From assembly GCA_002298125.1 (NCBI GenBank), contig DBMJ01000022.1, positions 100,528 through 164,527 on the forward strand: 64,000 bases of DNA, written 5' to 3'. Within the stretch, counting starts at the first letter, position 1; each line of letters starts with the position of its first letter. The translations under genes and the position numbers were made by a program. This stretch comes from Clostridium sp. UBA701 (GTDB lineage Bacteria > Bacillota > Clostridia > Clostridiales > Clostridiaceae). The notes under the pieces were generated by a model. The model was not told the DNA's origin. It was given only the letters and a program-made list of their open reading frames with translations, and made no database searches. Below, in pieces: positions 7,697 to 16,469 of this stretch.

Positions 7697-8594
7697 AAAG
7701 CTTATACTTGCAGCATCAATATTGCTCCTCTTTTGCACTGGTGGTATTCTTACCTATCAGTATCTAAAGGAGGGTAAGCCCGCCGCAGTAAATAAAAAAG
7801 AGGTTGATTCTTCTCCTGAGCCCATGAAGGCTCCCATAGAAAAAAGCACCGCCTTGAAAAAAACTGTTCCAAGCTATGAGGTTTATGATATCCTTGGAAG
7901 CTCTCATAAGCTTACGGAAAAGCAAGTAAAGGCTATGAGTGAATGGAGAGCAGCAGTTAAGGAATTGACTTTATGCCACAGGGAGGAGCTATATATAAAT
8001 GGCCCCACAGACAAGAAGCTTGTGGCTCTCACCTTTGATGATGGTCCTGACCCAGTAATAACCCCTGCCATTGTGAAGGTGTTAGATAAGTATCAGGTTA
8101 AGGGCAGTTTCTTCTTTATGGGTGAAGAAATCCCAAGCAATAAGAAGGCTGTAGCAGCGGTTCATGACAGCGGACATCTTATATTAAATCACAGCTATAG
8201 TCATAAGGAGCTTACAAAATTAAGTGCTGATAAGCTGCTTGTGGAAATTGAACACACCAATGAGCTTATAAGGGAGCTGACAGGGTGTACTCCTGCAATA
8301 ATTCGTCCTCCCTATGGTACCCTTGACGAAAAGACCCTGGAGGAGCTTAGTAAAGCAGGCATGACCTCAGTGCTTTGGTCCTTGGATTCTTTGGATTGGT
8401 CCCTTAGGGATAGAAACTATATAGTAAAAAATGTACTAGATAACGTAAGACCAGGAGAGATAATTCTTATGCACAGTAATGGCGATAAGTCTGAAACCCT
8501 AGCTGCACTGCCAACAATTATAGAAGGTCTAAGGCAAAGGGGCTATGACATGGTGGACTTATCTACCCTCCTCGGAATTAAAGCATACAAATAA
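7689..8594 (+). CDS. Secreted or membrane-anchored polysaccharide deacetylase (NodB domain)
   Basis: The 301-residue protein begins with a hydrophobic segment (about residues 5-24) that acts as signal anchor or signal peptide, then a linker rich in Lys, Pro and Ser. The NodB domain covers about residues 110-300: motif 1 LTFDDGPDP with the catalytic Asp and metal Asp, motif 2 NHSYSH with the two metal His, motif 3 RPPYG, and motif 5 ILMHS. All metal ligands are present, so it should be active on cell-wall or exopolysaccharide N-acetyl groups at the outer face. The exact substrate is unknown. It overlaps the DUF2284 gene and ends in a strong terminator. Confidence 0.9.
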   Translation: MYKKLILAASILLLFCTGGILTYQYLKEGKPAAVNKKEVDSSPEPMKAPIEKSTALKKTVPSYEVYDILGSSHKLTEKQVKAMSEWRAAVKELTLCHREELYINGPTDKKLVALTFDDGPDPVITPAIVKVLDKYQVKGSFFFMGEEIPSNKKAVAAVHDSGHLILNHSYSHKELTKLSADKLLVEIEHTNELIRELTGCTPAIIRPPYGTLDEKTLEELSKAGMTSVLWSLDSLDWSLRDRNYIVKNVLDNVRPGEIILMHSNGDKSETLAALPTIIEGLRQRGYDMVDLSTLLGIKAYK

Positions 8595-8632
8595 AAAATC
8601 ACACTCAACTTCTTGAGTGTGATTTTTACTTG
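8595..8632. terminator. Bidirectional intrinsic terminator
   Basis: A 15-base-pair perfect stem (8595-8609 with 8614-8628) closes the four-base loop CTTC. T and A tracts on either side let it serve the deacetylase operon and, on the minus strand, the DUF1858 gene that ends at 8639. Confidence 0.9.
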
Positions 8633-8638
8633 CTATTA

Positions 8639-8824
8639 TTACTTGTTTAATGCGGCTAGCAACTCATCCACATTCAGTCCGTGAACCATAGCAGCTTCCT
8701 CTATAGTTTCAGCCTGAGCAGATGGACAATGAACACAGCCAAGGCCAAAGCTCATCAGTACTTCTGCTGCCTCTGCCTTATTTCTAACTACTTCTCCAAT
8801 AGTCATATCCTTAGTAATTGTCAT
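8639..8824 (-). CDS. DUF1858 redox-disulfide domain protein
   Basis: The whole 61-residue protein is one DUF1858 domain, the small helical domain often called hybrid-cluster-protein-associated redox disulfide. It has the typical opening ITKDMTIGEVV and the CVHC pair near residue 31 in FGLGCVHCPSAQ, followed by the GLNVDELLAALN helix. The two cysteines could form a redox-active disulfide; no partner is encoded beside it. The ATG follows a good AGAGGTAG site. It is monocistronic, convergent with the deacetylase operon. Confidence 0.88.
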   Translation of the reverse strand: MTITKDMTIGEVVRNKAEAAEVLMSFGLGCVHCPSAQAETIEEAAMVHGLNVDELLAALNK

Positions 8825-8988
8825 ATTCCTCTACCTCTCTTTTCTGTTTTCTTATATAAGGCCTATATTATAAGCCAACTAATAACTTTTTTGTTATTAT
8901 ACTTTATTATAATTTACAAGATGAGGTATTACAAGAGTGATATTATAGTATTTTAGTATAGTATTTATAAACTTTTTAGCAGAGTAAA

Positions 8989-10275
8989 TTATAGATCAGA
9001 AACTCTTATAGTCTGGTCCCTTCTTGGGCCAACAGAAACTATAGAAATTGGGGTGCCCGTGAATTCCTCAATTCTCTTAAGGTACTTCCTTGCATTCTCA
9101 GGCAGCTCCTCATAGCTTCTAGCTTCTGCTATTTCTTCTCCCCAACCGTCAAACTCCTCGTATACAGGCTTACACTTAGCCAAATCCTCTAAGCTTCCTG
9201 GGAAGTAGTCTATTACTGTACCTTCATATTCATAGCCTACGCATACCTTAATCTTATCTATTCCTGCTAAAGTATCTATCTTTGTAACTGCAAAGCTGGT
9301 AAGTCCGGAAATTCTTGTGGAGCTCTTTAAAATTACTAAATCTAACCATCCACATCTCCTTGACCTGCCTGTAGTAACTCCATACTCATGTCCCTTTTCT
9401 CTTATGTGATCTCCCATGGCATCTAAAAGCTCAGTTGGAAATGGTCCCTTGCCCACTCTTGTAGTATAGGCCTTAGCTATTCCTACTGCATTACTTATCA
9501 TGGTAGGTCCAATACCTGTACCGTTGCAAACTCCTCCAGCTGTGGTATTTGATGAGGTAACATAGGGATAGGTACCATAGTCTATATCTAAAAGTGTTCC
9601 CTGAGCTCCCTCAAATAATACCTTTCTTCCTGCTTTAATCTCATCATAAACCCTTACGGATATATCTCTTACAAAGGGCTTTAGTTTTTTTGCATAGTCA
9701 GTATATGCCTCATATATCTCCTCAAAGTTTAGAGGAGCCTCGCCATAAACCTTTGTTATTATTTCATTTTTGAGAGCTATATTTTCTTCAAGCTTATCTT
9801 TAAATACCTCAGGCTTAATCAAATCCCCTATTCTAATACCGCTTCTCTCCACCTTATCCGTGTAGCAGGGTCCAATACCCTTTCCTGTAGTACCTATGTC
9901 ATTTTTTCCACGAGCCTTTTCCTTCAATGCATCTAGTATTCTGTGGTAGGGCATTATAACGTGAGCTCTATCGCTTACAATAAGATTTTCTGGAGTAACC
10001 TTTACTCCTAGCTCATTAAGATAGTCTATCTCTGTAAAGAAGGCCTCTGGATCTACCACTACACCATTTCCTATTACATTTAACTTATCTCCATATAATA
10101 TACCTGAGGGGATAAGGTGCAGCTTATACTGCTTTTCTCCTACCTCCACAGTGTGTCCTGCATTATTGCCTCCTTGAAACCTAACAACTACCTCTGCCTC
10201 CTGAGCTAGATAGTCTGTCATTTTTCCCTTTCCTTCGTCTCCCCATTGAGCACCTAGTATAATAAAAGCTGACAT
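8989..10275 (-). CDS. purA: Adenylosuccinate synthetase
   Basis: This enzyme catalyses GTP-dependent ligation of aspartate to IMP, the first step from IMP to AMP. The 428-residue protein has the phosphate loop GAQWGDEGKGK at the N-terminus, the switch/IMP region GGNNAGHTV, the stretch DIGTTGKGIGPCYTDK near residue 125, the IMP-contact region STTAGGVCNGTGIGP, and the C-terminal base-binding region. Length and motifs match the bacterial family. I choose the second ATG (10275), nine bases after AGGAGG; the first ATG (10281) is only three bases from that site. It is followed on the same strand by the intergenic stretch before the DUF1858 gene. Confidence 0.97.
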   Translation of the reverse strand: MSAFIILGAQWGDEGKGKMTDYLAQEAEVVVRFQGGNNAGHTVEVGEKQYKLHLIPSGILYGDKLNVIGNGVVVDPEAFFTEIDYLNELGVKVTPENLIVSDRAHVIMPYHRILDALKEKARGKNDIGTTGKGIGPCYTDKVERSGIRIGDLIKPEVFKDKLEENIALKNEIITKVYGEAPLNFEEIYEAYTDYAKKLKPFVRDISVRVYDEIKAGRKVLFEGAQGTLLDIDYGTYPYVTSSNTTAGGVCNGTGIGPTMISNAVGIAKAYTTRVGKGPFPTELLDAMGDHIREKGHEYGVTTGRSRRCGWLDLVILKSSTRISGLTSFAVTKIDTLAGIDKIKVCVGYEYEGTVIDYFPGSLEDLAKCKPVYEEFDGWGEEIAEARSYEELPENARKYLKRIEEFTGTPISIVSVGPRRDQTIRVSDL

Positions 10276-10309
10276 CAGCATCTTCCTCCTATCCTAACCT
10301 TTTATAGTT

Positions 10310-11713
10310 TTAGTTCTGATTTTTCTCTGTAATGGCTCTTGCAACCACCACTCCTGTTACAGAGGCCTGCATAAGTCCCCTAGTGATACCTGCTCCATCT
10401 CCTATAGTATATAGATTATTAATTGCTGTTTCAAATTTTTTATTCGTATCAAATTTGCTGGAATAGAATTTAACCTCTACACCATATAATAGGGTGTTTT
10501 TGCTGTATAACCCTGGAGCAACCTTGTCAAAGGCCTTTAAAGCCTCCACTATAGAGGTTAAATGTCTTTGAGGCAGTACAAAGCTTAAGTCTCCTGGCAC
10601 TGCTGACTTTAATGTAGGAATAGTAGTGGATTTACTAAGCTTAGAAGAATCAGTTCTTCTTCCCTGAACCAGATCACCCAGCCTCTGCACCATAATTCCC
10701 CCACCCGTTAACATGTTGCCAAGCTTTGCAATATACTTTCCATATTTAATAGGCTGATCAAAGGGCTCTGTAAAGGTAGTAGATACTAGCATGGCAAAGT
10801 TGGTATTTCCCGTCCTAAGCTCCTGCTCGGAATAGCTATGTCCATTTACCACTGCTATGCTGTCATCATAATGCTCCTCGGATACCACTCCTCCCGGGTT
10901 CATGCAGAAGGTTCTAACCTTATTTTCAAAGGTGTCGGAGTAGTATACAAGCTTTGCCTCATATAAGTCCTTAGTAAGGTGATCCATAATAGAATTTGGA
11001 ACCTCTACCCTTACTCCAATATCCACTGCATTGTTGGTGGTCTTAAGCTTAAGCTTTTTTGAAACCTCAGTAAGCCACTCTGCTCCTCCTCTTCCCGGAG
11101 CACAGACCACATACCTTGCCATAAACTCTTCTCCCTTTGTGGTTCTTACTCCAACTGCTGCTTCATTTTCAACTAAGATTTCCTGAACCTCTGTAAGCTC
11201 TTTAAAATCCGTGTTGGTGTTTTCCATAAGGTGAATATACATCTTCCTTAGCACTTCATAGGCAAGCTCCGTACCCAGGTGTCTCACAGGACATTCCACA
11301 AGCTTTATATTGTGCTTGCTGGCCTCATACTTTATCTCTTCGATTCTATCGCTATTTAAGCCATGTACCTTCTCATTGGCTCCAAATTTCAAATATATAT
11401 TATCACAGTAATCTATAAGCTTTTGGCTTTCTTCGTTATCATAATAATCCAGCAGCCGTCCGCCAACCTCAGGGCTTAAGGAAAGCTTTCCATCAGAAAA
11501 AGCCCCAGCTCCTGACCAGCCGAAGGTTATGCCGCAAGGATTGCATTTTACACAATTACCTGTAGTTCTTGCAGGACAAGTTCTTTTTTCTATGCTCCTG
11601 CCCTTATCAATAATAAGTATTTTTAATTGAGGATTGCATTTTGAAGCCTCTAGAGCGGTAAAAATTCCCGCAGGTCCAGCTCCAACAATAATAACATCAT
11701 AATTTTTCATCAT
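10310..11713 (-). CDS. FAD-dependent dehydrogenase, COG2509 type
   Basis: A flavoprotein of about 467 residues with the N-terminal motif VGAGPAGIFTALE, then a conserved Cys-rich stretch (CPARTTGNCVKCNPC near residue 45) leading into FGWSGAGAFSDGKLS. A C-terminal FAD motif, YTIGDGAGITRGLMQAS, completes the COG2509 pattern. The reaction is not established for the family. The start is the ATG at 11713, six bases after GAGGAGGGG; the frame is open 16 codons further up but without a site. It lies 34 bases upstream of purA on the same strand and may be co-transcribed with it. It diverges from pgsA. Confidence 0.88.
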   Translation of the reverse strand: MMKNYDVIIVGAGPAGIFTALEASKCNPQLKILIIDKGRSIEKRTCPARTTGNCVKCNPCGITFGWSGAGAFSDGKLSLSPEVGGRLLDYYDNEESQKLIDYCDNIYLKFGANEKVHGLNSDRIEEIKYEASKHNIKLVECPVRHLGTELAYEVLRKMYIHLMENTNTDFKELTEVQEILVENEAAVGVRTTKGEEFMARYVVCAPGRGGAEWLTEVSKKLKLKTTNNAVDIGVRVEVPNSIMDHLTKDLYEAKLVYYSDTFENKVRTFCMNPGGVVSEEHYDDSIAVVNGHSYSEQELRTGNTNFAMLVSTTFTEPFDQPIKYGKYIAKLGNMLTGGGIMVQRLGDLVQGRRTDSSKLSKSTTIPTLKSAVPGDLSFVLPQRHLTSIVEALKAFDKVAPGLYSKNTLLYGVEVKFYSSKFDTNKKFETAINNLYTIGDGAGITRGLMQASVTGVVVARAITEKNQN

Positions 11714-11874
11714 ATTAATCCCCTCCTCATATATATTAGCAACCCCACCTCTCCTAGTCAATAGAAAATCCGAACATTTAACAAAAATTAATAATTATAA
11801 TTCGTGTAATCATCTGTGGTTTTTCTGTGTATCCATTACTTAGTTTTTACATATTTTCTTCTTTAATTATTGTT

Positions 11875-11903
11875 TTTACAAGAATTAAAATATATGTTAT
11901 TAT
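11875..11903 (+). promoter_or_regulatory. Probable promoter of pgsA
   Basis: TTTACA (11875-11880), 17 bases, then TATTAT (11898-11903). It lies 48 bases before the pgsA start, in the divergent region with the COG2509 gene. A shifted TATAAT three bases later gives a longer spacer. Confidence 0.5.
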
Positions 11904-11951
11904 TATAATAATATTATGACTCTCTAAGGCTTGATTTTTACGGAGGCTGCC

Positions 11952-12491
11952 ATGAATATACCCAATATTTTAACCATCTTTCGAATGTTTCTCATTCCGG
12001 TGTTTGTTGCACTATTTTTCTTACCGGATTCCAACAATTTAATATATTCCATTTCAGTATTTTTGCTAGCTGGTGTTACAGACGTTTTGGATGGCTATAT
12101 AGCTAGGAAATATAATCTGGTGACCAAATGGGGAGTAGTTCTTGATCCTTTGGCGGATAAGCTTATGCTGATGACCGTACTCGTTTGTTTTGTGTTAAAG
12201 GATTTTATACCCTTGTGGATTGTGATTATAATAGCCCTAAAGGAGCTGTTTATGATAATAGGAGGAACCTTCTTATATAAGAAGAATACCCTAATTCCAT
12301 CAAACATATTTGGCAAAGTTTCCACCTTTTTATTCTATCTTGCCATTTTTATCTTCTGCTTTAAACGCAGTCTGGGACTAAGCTTTTTATATATAGCAGT
12401 ACTAAGTGCACTAATAGCCCTTATTAACTATGTAATGTACTACAAAACAAATAAGGAGGAGCTCCAGGGAAACAAGGATGACTCAAATTAA
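11952..12491 (+). CDS. pgsA: CDP-diacylglycerol-glycerol-3-phosphate 3-phosphatidyltransferase
   Basis: This membrane enzyme makes phosphatidylglycerol phosphate from CDP-diacylglycerol and glycerol-3-phosphate, the committed step to phosphatidylglycerol. The 179-residue protein has the CDP-alcohol phosphotransferase signature DG-x2-AR-x8-G-x3-D-x3-D complete in DGYIARKYNLVTKWGVVLD followed by PLADK, and about five hydrophobic helices. The N-terminus MNIPNILTIFRMFLIPVFV is typical of PgsA. The ATG at 11952 is five bases after GGAGG. It is a single gene with its own terminator. The close paralogue family makes phosphatidylserine, but the N-terminal match favours PgsA. Confidence 0.92.
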   Translation: MNIPNILTIFRMFLIPVFVALFFLPDSNNLIYSISVFLLAGVTDVLDGYIARKYNLVTKWGVVLDPLADKLMLMTVLVCFVLKDFIPLWIVIIIALKELFMIIGGTFLYKKNTLIPSNIFGKVSTFLFYLAIFIFCFKRSLGLSFLYIAVLSALIALINYVMYYKTNKEELQGNKDDSN

Positions 12492-12505
12492 ATTTTTAAT
12501 AAATA

Positions 12506-12547
12506 AAGGAAGCTGACTATAATGTTCAGCTTCCTTGTTGTTTTTAC
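12506..12547. terminator. Intrinsic terminator between pgsA and the DUF3006 gene
   Basis: An 11-base-pair stem (12506-12516 with 12526-12536) and a nine-base loop are followed by a T-rich tail on the plus strand. The minus strand has a weaker T tail. It serves pgsA and possibly the convergent small gene. Confidence 0.8.
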
Positions 12548-12753
12548 TGCCAAAGCTCCTTGGTAAGCTCCTCTATCTCTTTCTTCCTTCTCTTAGTTTC
12601 CTCATAATCTATAGTAATTGTCTCTCCTAGGAGTACTACATCCCCTTCTTTAGCTCCTCGAGGAAGCCTTTCTCTAGGAAGGTTCATCATAGACCCATCC
12701 TCTTTTTCTATCACAGCAAACTGCTCCTCAAAACGATCTATTACTCCTGTCAT
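12544..12753 (-). CDS. DUF3006 domain protein
   Basis: The 69-residue protein starts TGVIDRFEEQFAVIEKEDG, the DUF3006 pattern: a small beta-rich domain found in Firmicutes, often alone or beside secreted nucleases and hydrolases. The C-terminal 20 residues form a charged helix (YEETKRRKKEIEELTKEL). The function is unknown. It follows the alkyl-DHAP-synthase-like gene by 50 bases on the same strand with no clear terminator between, so it may be the tail of that operon, though its role need not be linked. Confidence 0.82.
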   Translation of the reverse strand: MTGVIDRFEEQFAVIEKEDGSMMNLPRERLPRGAKEGDVVLLGETITIDYEETKRRKKEIEELTKELWQ

Positions 12754-12803
12754 TTACAACACCTCTTTTTACTCCATTATATCATAGAGCAAAGAAGGAC
12801 TTA

Positions 12804-14525
12804 CTAGTATTTTCTAACTCTTTTCTCCTTTAAATCAAGTGCAAGAGTTCCTCCCGGGTTCATGATATTGTTTGGATCAAAGTGTTTTTTTAGAGCTCTA
12901 AATATCTCAAGCTCTCTTGAACCCAACTGGTCCTCAAGCCAAGGTGCCGTCATCTTTCCTATACCGTGATGATGACTCATGGCAGCTCCATATTTTTGTA
13001 TGTTGTCTAGTATTCCGTATTGATAATCTAAATATTCATCTATTTTATTCATCTTTGCAATGAATATGAAATATAGGTTTGCTCCCTGAGGATAAACATG
13101 GGACATATGGGTCATACATATGGTGTTAGGTCTGCTCTTGCAAAAGGCCCTTACCCCCTCATGTACTTTTTTCATGGTATCCCAGGATACAGAGCATTCT
13201 AAGGTGTCAATCATTAGCCCGAAGTCCTGCAGGTCCTCTCTCATATATGGATCTCTAAATCTTCCCTTTTCCCATCCCTTTGTAACATAGCCTGTGGTAT
13301 ATATAGCTCCATAGCTCTTACAAATCCTGTGTACCTTCTTTTTAACCAAGCGGCCAAAATCCTTGTCTCCATCTGTAAAGCCAAGGAATAGGCATCTTTC
13401 TCCCTGCTTATAGCCTCGAAGCTTCATCATGCTGTCTATAGCAGTTCCCTCAACACCATATAGCTTTAAGGCTACATCTGTCTCCTCTGGGTCTGAGAGT
13501 CGAAATACAGACGGAAAGCCAAACTCTCCCTGCATTATCTCACGAGCAGCATTCATGCCGTCCTCCCAGGTTTTAAAGATATAGCTAAACCTTCTCTGAT
13601 TTTCCGGCATATGTCTAAAAATTCTAAGGGTTACGGATACCAATATACCATAAGCTCCCTCACTGCCCATCATAATATCATCAATGGAGGGTCCAGTAGC
13701 TAAAGCGGGGTATTCTCCTGTGCGAATATTTCCCGTGGGGGTAACATATTCCTGGCATATAACCATATCCTCTATCTTTCCATAATAGGTGGAATTCTGA
13801 CCTGCTCCCCTAGTTACCACCCAGCCGCCTACCACTGAATACTCAAAGGATTGCGGAAAGTGTCCGCAGGTATAAGCTCTTTTTGCACCAAAGAGCTGTA
13901 CTGCGTTGTTTAAGGTCTTTTCAAGGTCAGGGCCAGACATACCAGCCTCCACTGTAATAGTCTGATTCACCTCATTAAAGCTCAGTACCTTTTTCATATG
14001 TACTCTCATATCAAGAGATATTCCACCCTTCATGCACTCTACTCCACGAGTGACAGAGGAGCCTCCGCCATATACGTATACTGGAATTAGCTCTTCATTA
14101 CAGTACTTAACTATCTTCTCTATATCCTCTTTGTTTCTTGGATGAAGTACTATATCTGGTATGTTTTCCACTATGCCTTCCCTAAGGCGCATAAGGTCCA
14201 TCATAGTTTTGCCATAAGCCACTTGAAGCCTGGAGTAATCATCAGTCTTTAGGTTTTCCTCTCCAACAATTTCTTTAAACCTTTCAATCTGCTCAGCGGT
14301 TAAGCTTATAGGCACATTAAAGCACACCTTCTCCACTCCAGTTTTTTGAGGAGTTAGAAAATCCTCATCCCTCATTTCAAAGGTCTTTTTCATAAGAGCA
14401 TATAGTCTTTTGTTTGGGTGCTTAAATTCCTTAGGATCTCCCCACTTTAAAATAGATCTATAGCTCCCTGCAGGAGGTGCTTCCTCACACCATTTTGGAA
14501 TAAATTCAACTTCTTTCTTCGCCAT
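12804..14525 (-). CDS. FAD-linked oxidase, alkyl-DHAP synthase/YgcU-like
   Basis: The 573-residue protein belongs to the FAD-binding oxidoreductase/transferase type 4 family (COG0277). An N-terminal segment of about 120 residues precedes the PCMH FAD-binding domain, with the pyrophosphate loop YGGGSSVTRGVE near residue 170. The C-terminal FAD-oxidase domain contains SHHHGIGK near 517, the His-rich motif seen in alkyldihydroxyacetonephosphate synthase, and ends in FDPNNIMNPGG. Eukaryotic relatives form ether lipids; bacterial relatives such as E. coli YgcU have no proven reaction. It is the last of five overlapping or close genes (kinase 17 bases upstream), so it probably acts on the kinase product or a DHAP/G3P-like compound. 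That part is inference. Confidence 0.85.
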   Translation of the reverse strand: MAKKEVEFIPKWCEEAPPAGSYRSILKWGDPKEFKHPNKRLYALMKKTFEMRDEDFLTPQKTGVEKVCFNVPISLTAEQIERFKEIVGEENLKTDDYSRLQVAYGKTMMDLMRLREGIVENIPDIVLHPRNKEDIEKIVKYCNEELIPVYVYGGGSSVTRGVECMKGGISLDMRVHMKKVLSFNEVNQTITVEAGMSGPDLEKTLNNAVQLFGAKRAYTCGHFPQSFEYSVVGGWVVTRGAGQNSTYYGKIEDMVICQEYVTPTGNIRTGEYPALATGPSIDDIMMGSEGAYGILVSVTLRIFRHMPENQRRFSYIFKTWEDGMNAAREIMQGEFGFPSVFRLSDPEETDVALKLYGVEGTAIDSMMKLRGYKQGERCLFLGFTDGDKDFGRLVKKKVHRICKSYGAIYTTGYVTKGWEKGRFRDPYMREDLQDFGLMIDTLECSVSWDTMKKVHEGVRAFCKSRPNTICMTHMSHVYPQGANLYFIFIAKMNKIDEYLDYQYGILDNIQKYGAAMSHHHGIGKMTAPWLEDQLGSRELEIFRALKKHFDPNNIMNPGGTLALDLKEKRVRKY

Positions 14526-14541
14526 TTCCCTTCCCCCTCAT

Positions 14542-16098
14542 CTAAAATTCCGGATAATTGGTTATCTTTTGGATTTCATCATATAAAATTTTTATTCTTT
14601 GATATATTTTCTTATACACCTTCTGATAAAGCTCCTTATATATCCTTGCATATTCCTCTCTTGGAAGGAACTCCTCGCTATAGGTTACCATATTTTCTAC
14701 GGCCTCAGAAATTGAGCTGTATACCCCTGCTCCCGTAAAGCCTGCTATAGCCGCTCCCAGTCCTGAGGTTTCATGGGTGCTGCCTTTATATACGGGAAGA
14801 TTGAACATATCCGCAGTAATTTGACAGATAGCTTCGCTTTGAGAGCCTCCTCCAGACACAAATAACCTTTTAACCCTGGTGCCTGTTTTCTTCTCCATTC
14901 TCTCAAGCCCCTCCATTAAAGCATAGTTAATGCCTTCTATTATGGCCCTATATATGTGAGCTCTAGTATGCACATCTCCAAAGCCTAAGATGGCACCCTT
15001 AGCTTCAGGCATTTTAAGACCAGGCCCCCAATAGGGCTGGAGAATAAGTCCTTGGGAGCCGGCAGGTATCTCATTTAACCTCTCATTTAGCAGTACCTCA
15101 GGAGATATGCCTCTCTCCCTTGCTTCCACCAGTTCTCTCATGCCAAACTCCTTTTTAAACCAGCTTATCATCCAATATCCTCTAAAAATCTCCAGCTCAG
15201 GATTATAGCAGTCCTTTATTACAGAGGGATAGGAGGGCATAAACCTTAAAAGCTCAATATATTTTTTTGTGGTAGTCTGAATGGTGGCAGTGGTACCAAA
15301 GCTTATGCTTGCAGAAGACGGATCTACACAGCCCATGCCAATGGTTTCGCAGCCCTTATCTGAACCAGCTGCAATAAATGGAGTACCCTCCTTTATACCA
15401 GTGTGCCTTGCCGCTTCCTCTGTTATCTTTCCTACCGTATCTCCTGGCTCCACTAGCTCCGGCAGTTTATCCCTCTCTATACCAAATAGCCCCCATTTCA
15501 TATTGAGATCACTTTTGTACCAGCATTTGTTCTTGTAATCAAAGGGGATATGCCCTATTTGGCTAGCTACAGAATCCACCATCCTGCCCGTTAATTTATA
15601 GGTTAAAAAACCTGAGAGCAGAAGATATTTATAGGTTTTTTTCCAAATTTCAGGCTCATTTTCCTTAATCCAATTGGCCTTGCTCTTCTTTCTTGTAACC
15701 TCCATAGCCCTCTGCATTCCCACAAGGGACACTGCCACCTGATGATGAAGCTTTAGACTACTCTTGCCCTTTGCCATACGCTGATCAAGCCAGGTTATGG
15801 CCGGTCTTTGAGGTGTTCCACCCTTATCCACCAATATACCTGTATCTCTTTGAGTGGTGACAGTTACCCCTATTATATTCTCCCAGTGTTCTGGCTCTTT
15901 TTCCTTTAATAAATTGCACACTGTAATTAAACCCTTCCAATAAACCTCTGGATCTTGTTCAGCCCAACCAGGCTGCAAGGAAAAATAGGGCTCGAACTCC
16001 TGTTTTTCTTTTCCTATAATATTACCCCTCTCATCAAAGAGAAGAGCTCTTATGCTCTGAGTACCACAATCAATGGCTAAGATATGAGGTTTTTTCAT
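14542..16098 (-). CDS. FGGY-family carbohydrate or polyol kinase
   Basis: The 518-residue kinase has the ATPase-fold phosphate loop IDCGTQSIRALLFDE near residue 10, the catalytic-region stretch WLDQRMAKG near residue 103, GSDKGCETIGMG near 245 starting the second domain, and the adenosine motif VSGGGSQSEAICQITADMFNLPV near 420. It is an FGGY kinase but lacks the usual glycerol kinase N-terminal DQGTTSSR sequence, so I do not call it glpK. E. coli YgcE is a comparable orphan found in the same neighbourhood as an FAD-linked oxidase. Its ATG overlaps the stop of the DUF1667 gene by four bases. The substrate is unknown; a polyol or glycerol-like compound fits the operon. Confidence 0.85.
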   Translation of the reverse strand: MKKPHILAIDCGTQSIRALLFDERGNIIGKEKQEFEPYFSLQPGWAEQDPEVYWKGLITVCNLLKEKEPEHWENIIGVTVTTQRDTGILVDKGGTPQRPAITWLDQRMAKGKSSLKLHHQVAVSLVGMQRAMEVTRKKSKANWIKENEPEIWKKTYKYLLLSGFLTYKLTGRMVDSVASQIGHIPFDYKNKCWYKSDLNMKWGLFGIERDKLPELVEPGDTVGKITEEAARHTGIKEGTPFIAAGSDKGCETIGMGCVDPSSASISFGTTATIQTTTKKYIELLRFMPSYPSVIKDCYNPELEIFRGYWMISWFKKEFGMRELVEARERGISPEVLLNERLNEIPAGSQGLILQPYWGPGLKMPEAKGAILGFGDVHTRAHIYRAIIEGINYALMEGLERMEKKTGTRVKRLFVSGGGSQSEAICQITADMFNLPVYKGSTHETSGLGAAIAGFTGAGVYSSISEAVENMVTYSEEFLPREEYARIYKELYQKVYKKIYQRIKILYDEIQKITNYPEF

Positions 16099-16469
16099 TG
16101 TTTCTCCTCCTCAATGAGGGAGCTCATATCTGCCGTGGCAACTAGGTCCACTCCCAAATCACCTATATTTTTTACTATTATATCCCCCACAGTTTTTGGC
16201 GATGTAACCACCACCTTATTTATTTCCTCCATAACATAAAATATCTTTTCTAGCGGAATCTCCCCACTTATTTTTACAGCTAGCCTAGGCATATGCTCAT
16301 AGCTTGTCTTTACCGTGGAACACACAGTTCTTAAAGGGTGCTGCATTTCATTTATGGCAAATTCCCTGCCGCGAATACAAAGATTCCCCTCTACTAAAAA
16401 CTTCCCCTTCTCTTCTATAACACTAAGCTCACATCCGTTAGGGCAGACAATGCAGGTGAATTTTTTCAC
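16095..16469 (-). CDS. DUF1667 protein of the G3P-dehydrogenase-type system
   Basis: The 124-residue protein opens with FTCIVCPNGCELSV and then NLCIRGREFAINE. This gives the Cys pattern C-x2-C-x3-C plus one later Cys, typical of DUF1667 and suggestive of an Fe-S or metal site. In clostridia this domain is encoded beside a GlpA-like dehydrogenase and a second flavoprotein, as here, so it is probably the third, electron-transfer subunit. I place the start at the GTG at 16469, seven bases after AGGGAGG, overlapping the preceding stop as TAGTG. The electron acceptor is unknown. Confidence 0.87.
   Translation of the reverse strand: MKKFTCIVCPNGCELSVIEEKGKFLVEGNLCIRGREFAINEMQHPLRTVCSTVKTSYEHMPRLAVKISGEIPLEKIFYVMEEINKVVVTSPKTVGDIIVKNIGDLGVDLVATADMSSLIEEEKQ

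Noticed and set aside
14542..16098. Calling the FGGY kinase glycerol kinase (glpK)
   Set aside because: The neighbours suggest glycerol metabolism, but the N-terminal motif DCGTQSIR differs from the glycerol kinase pattern, so only the family is named.
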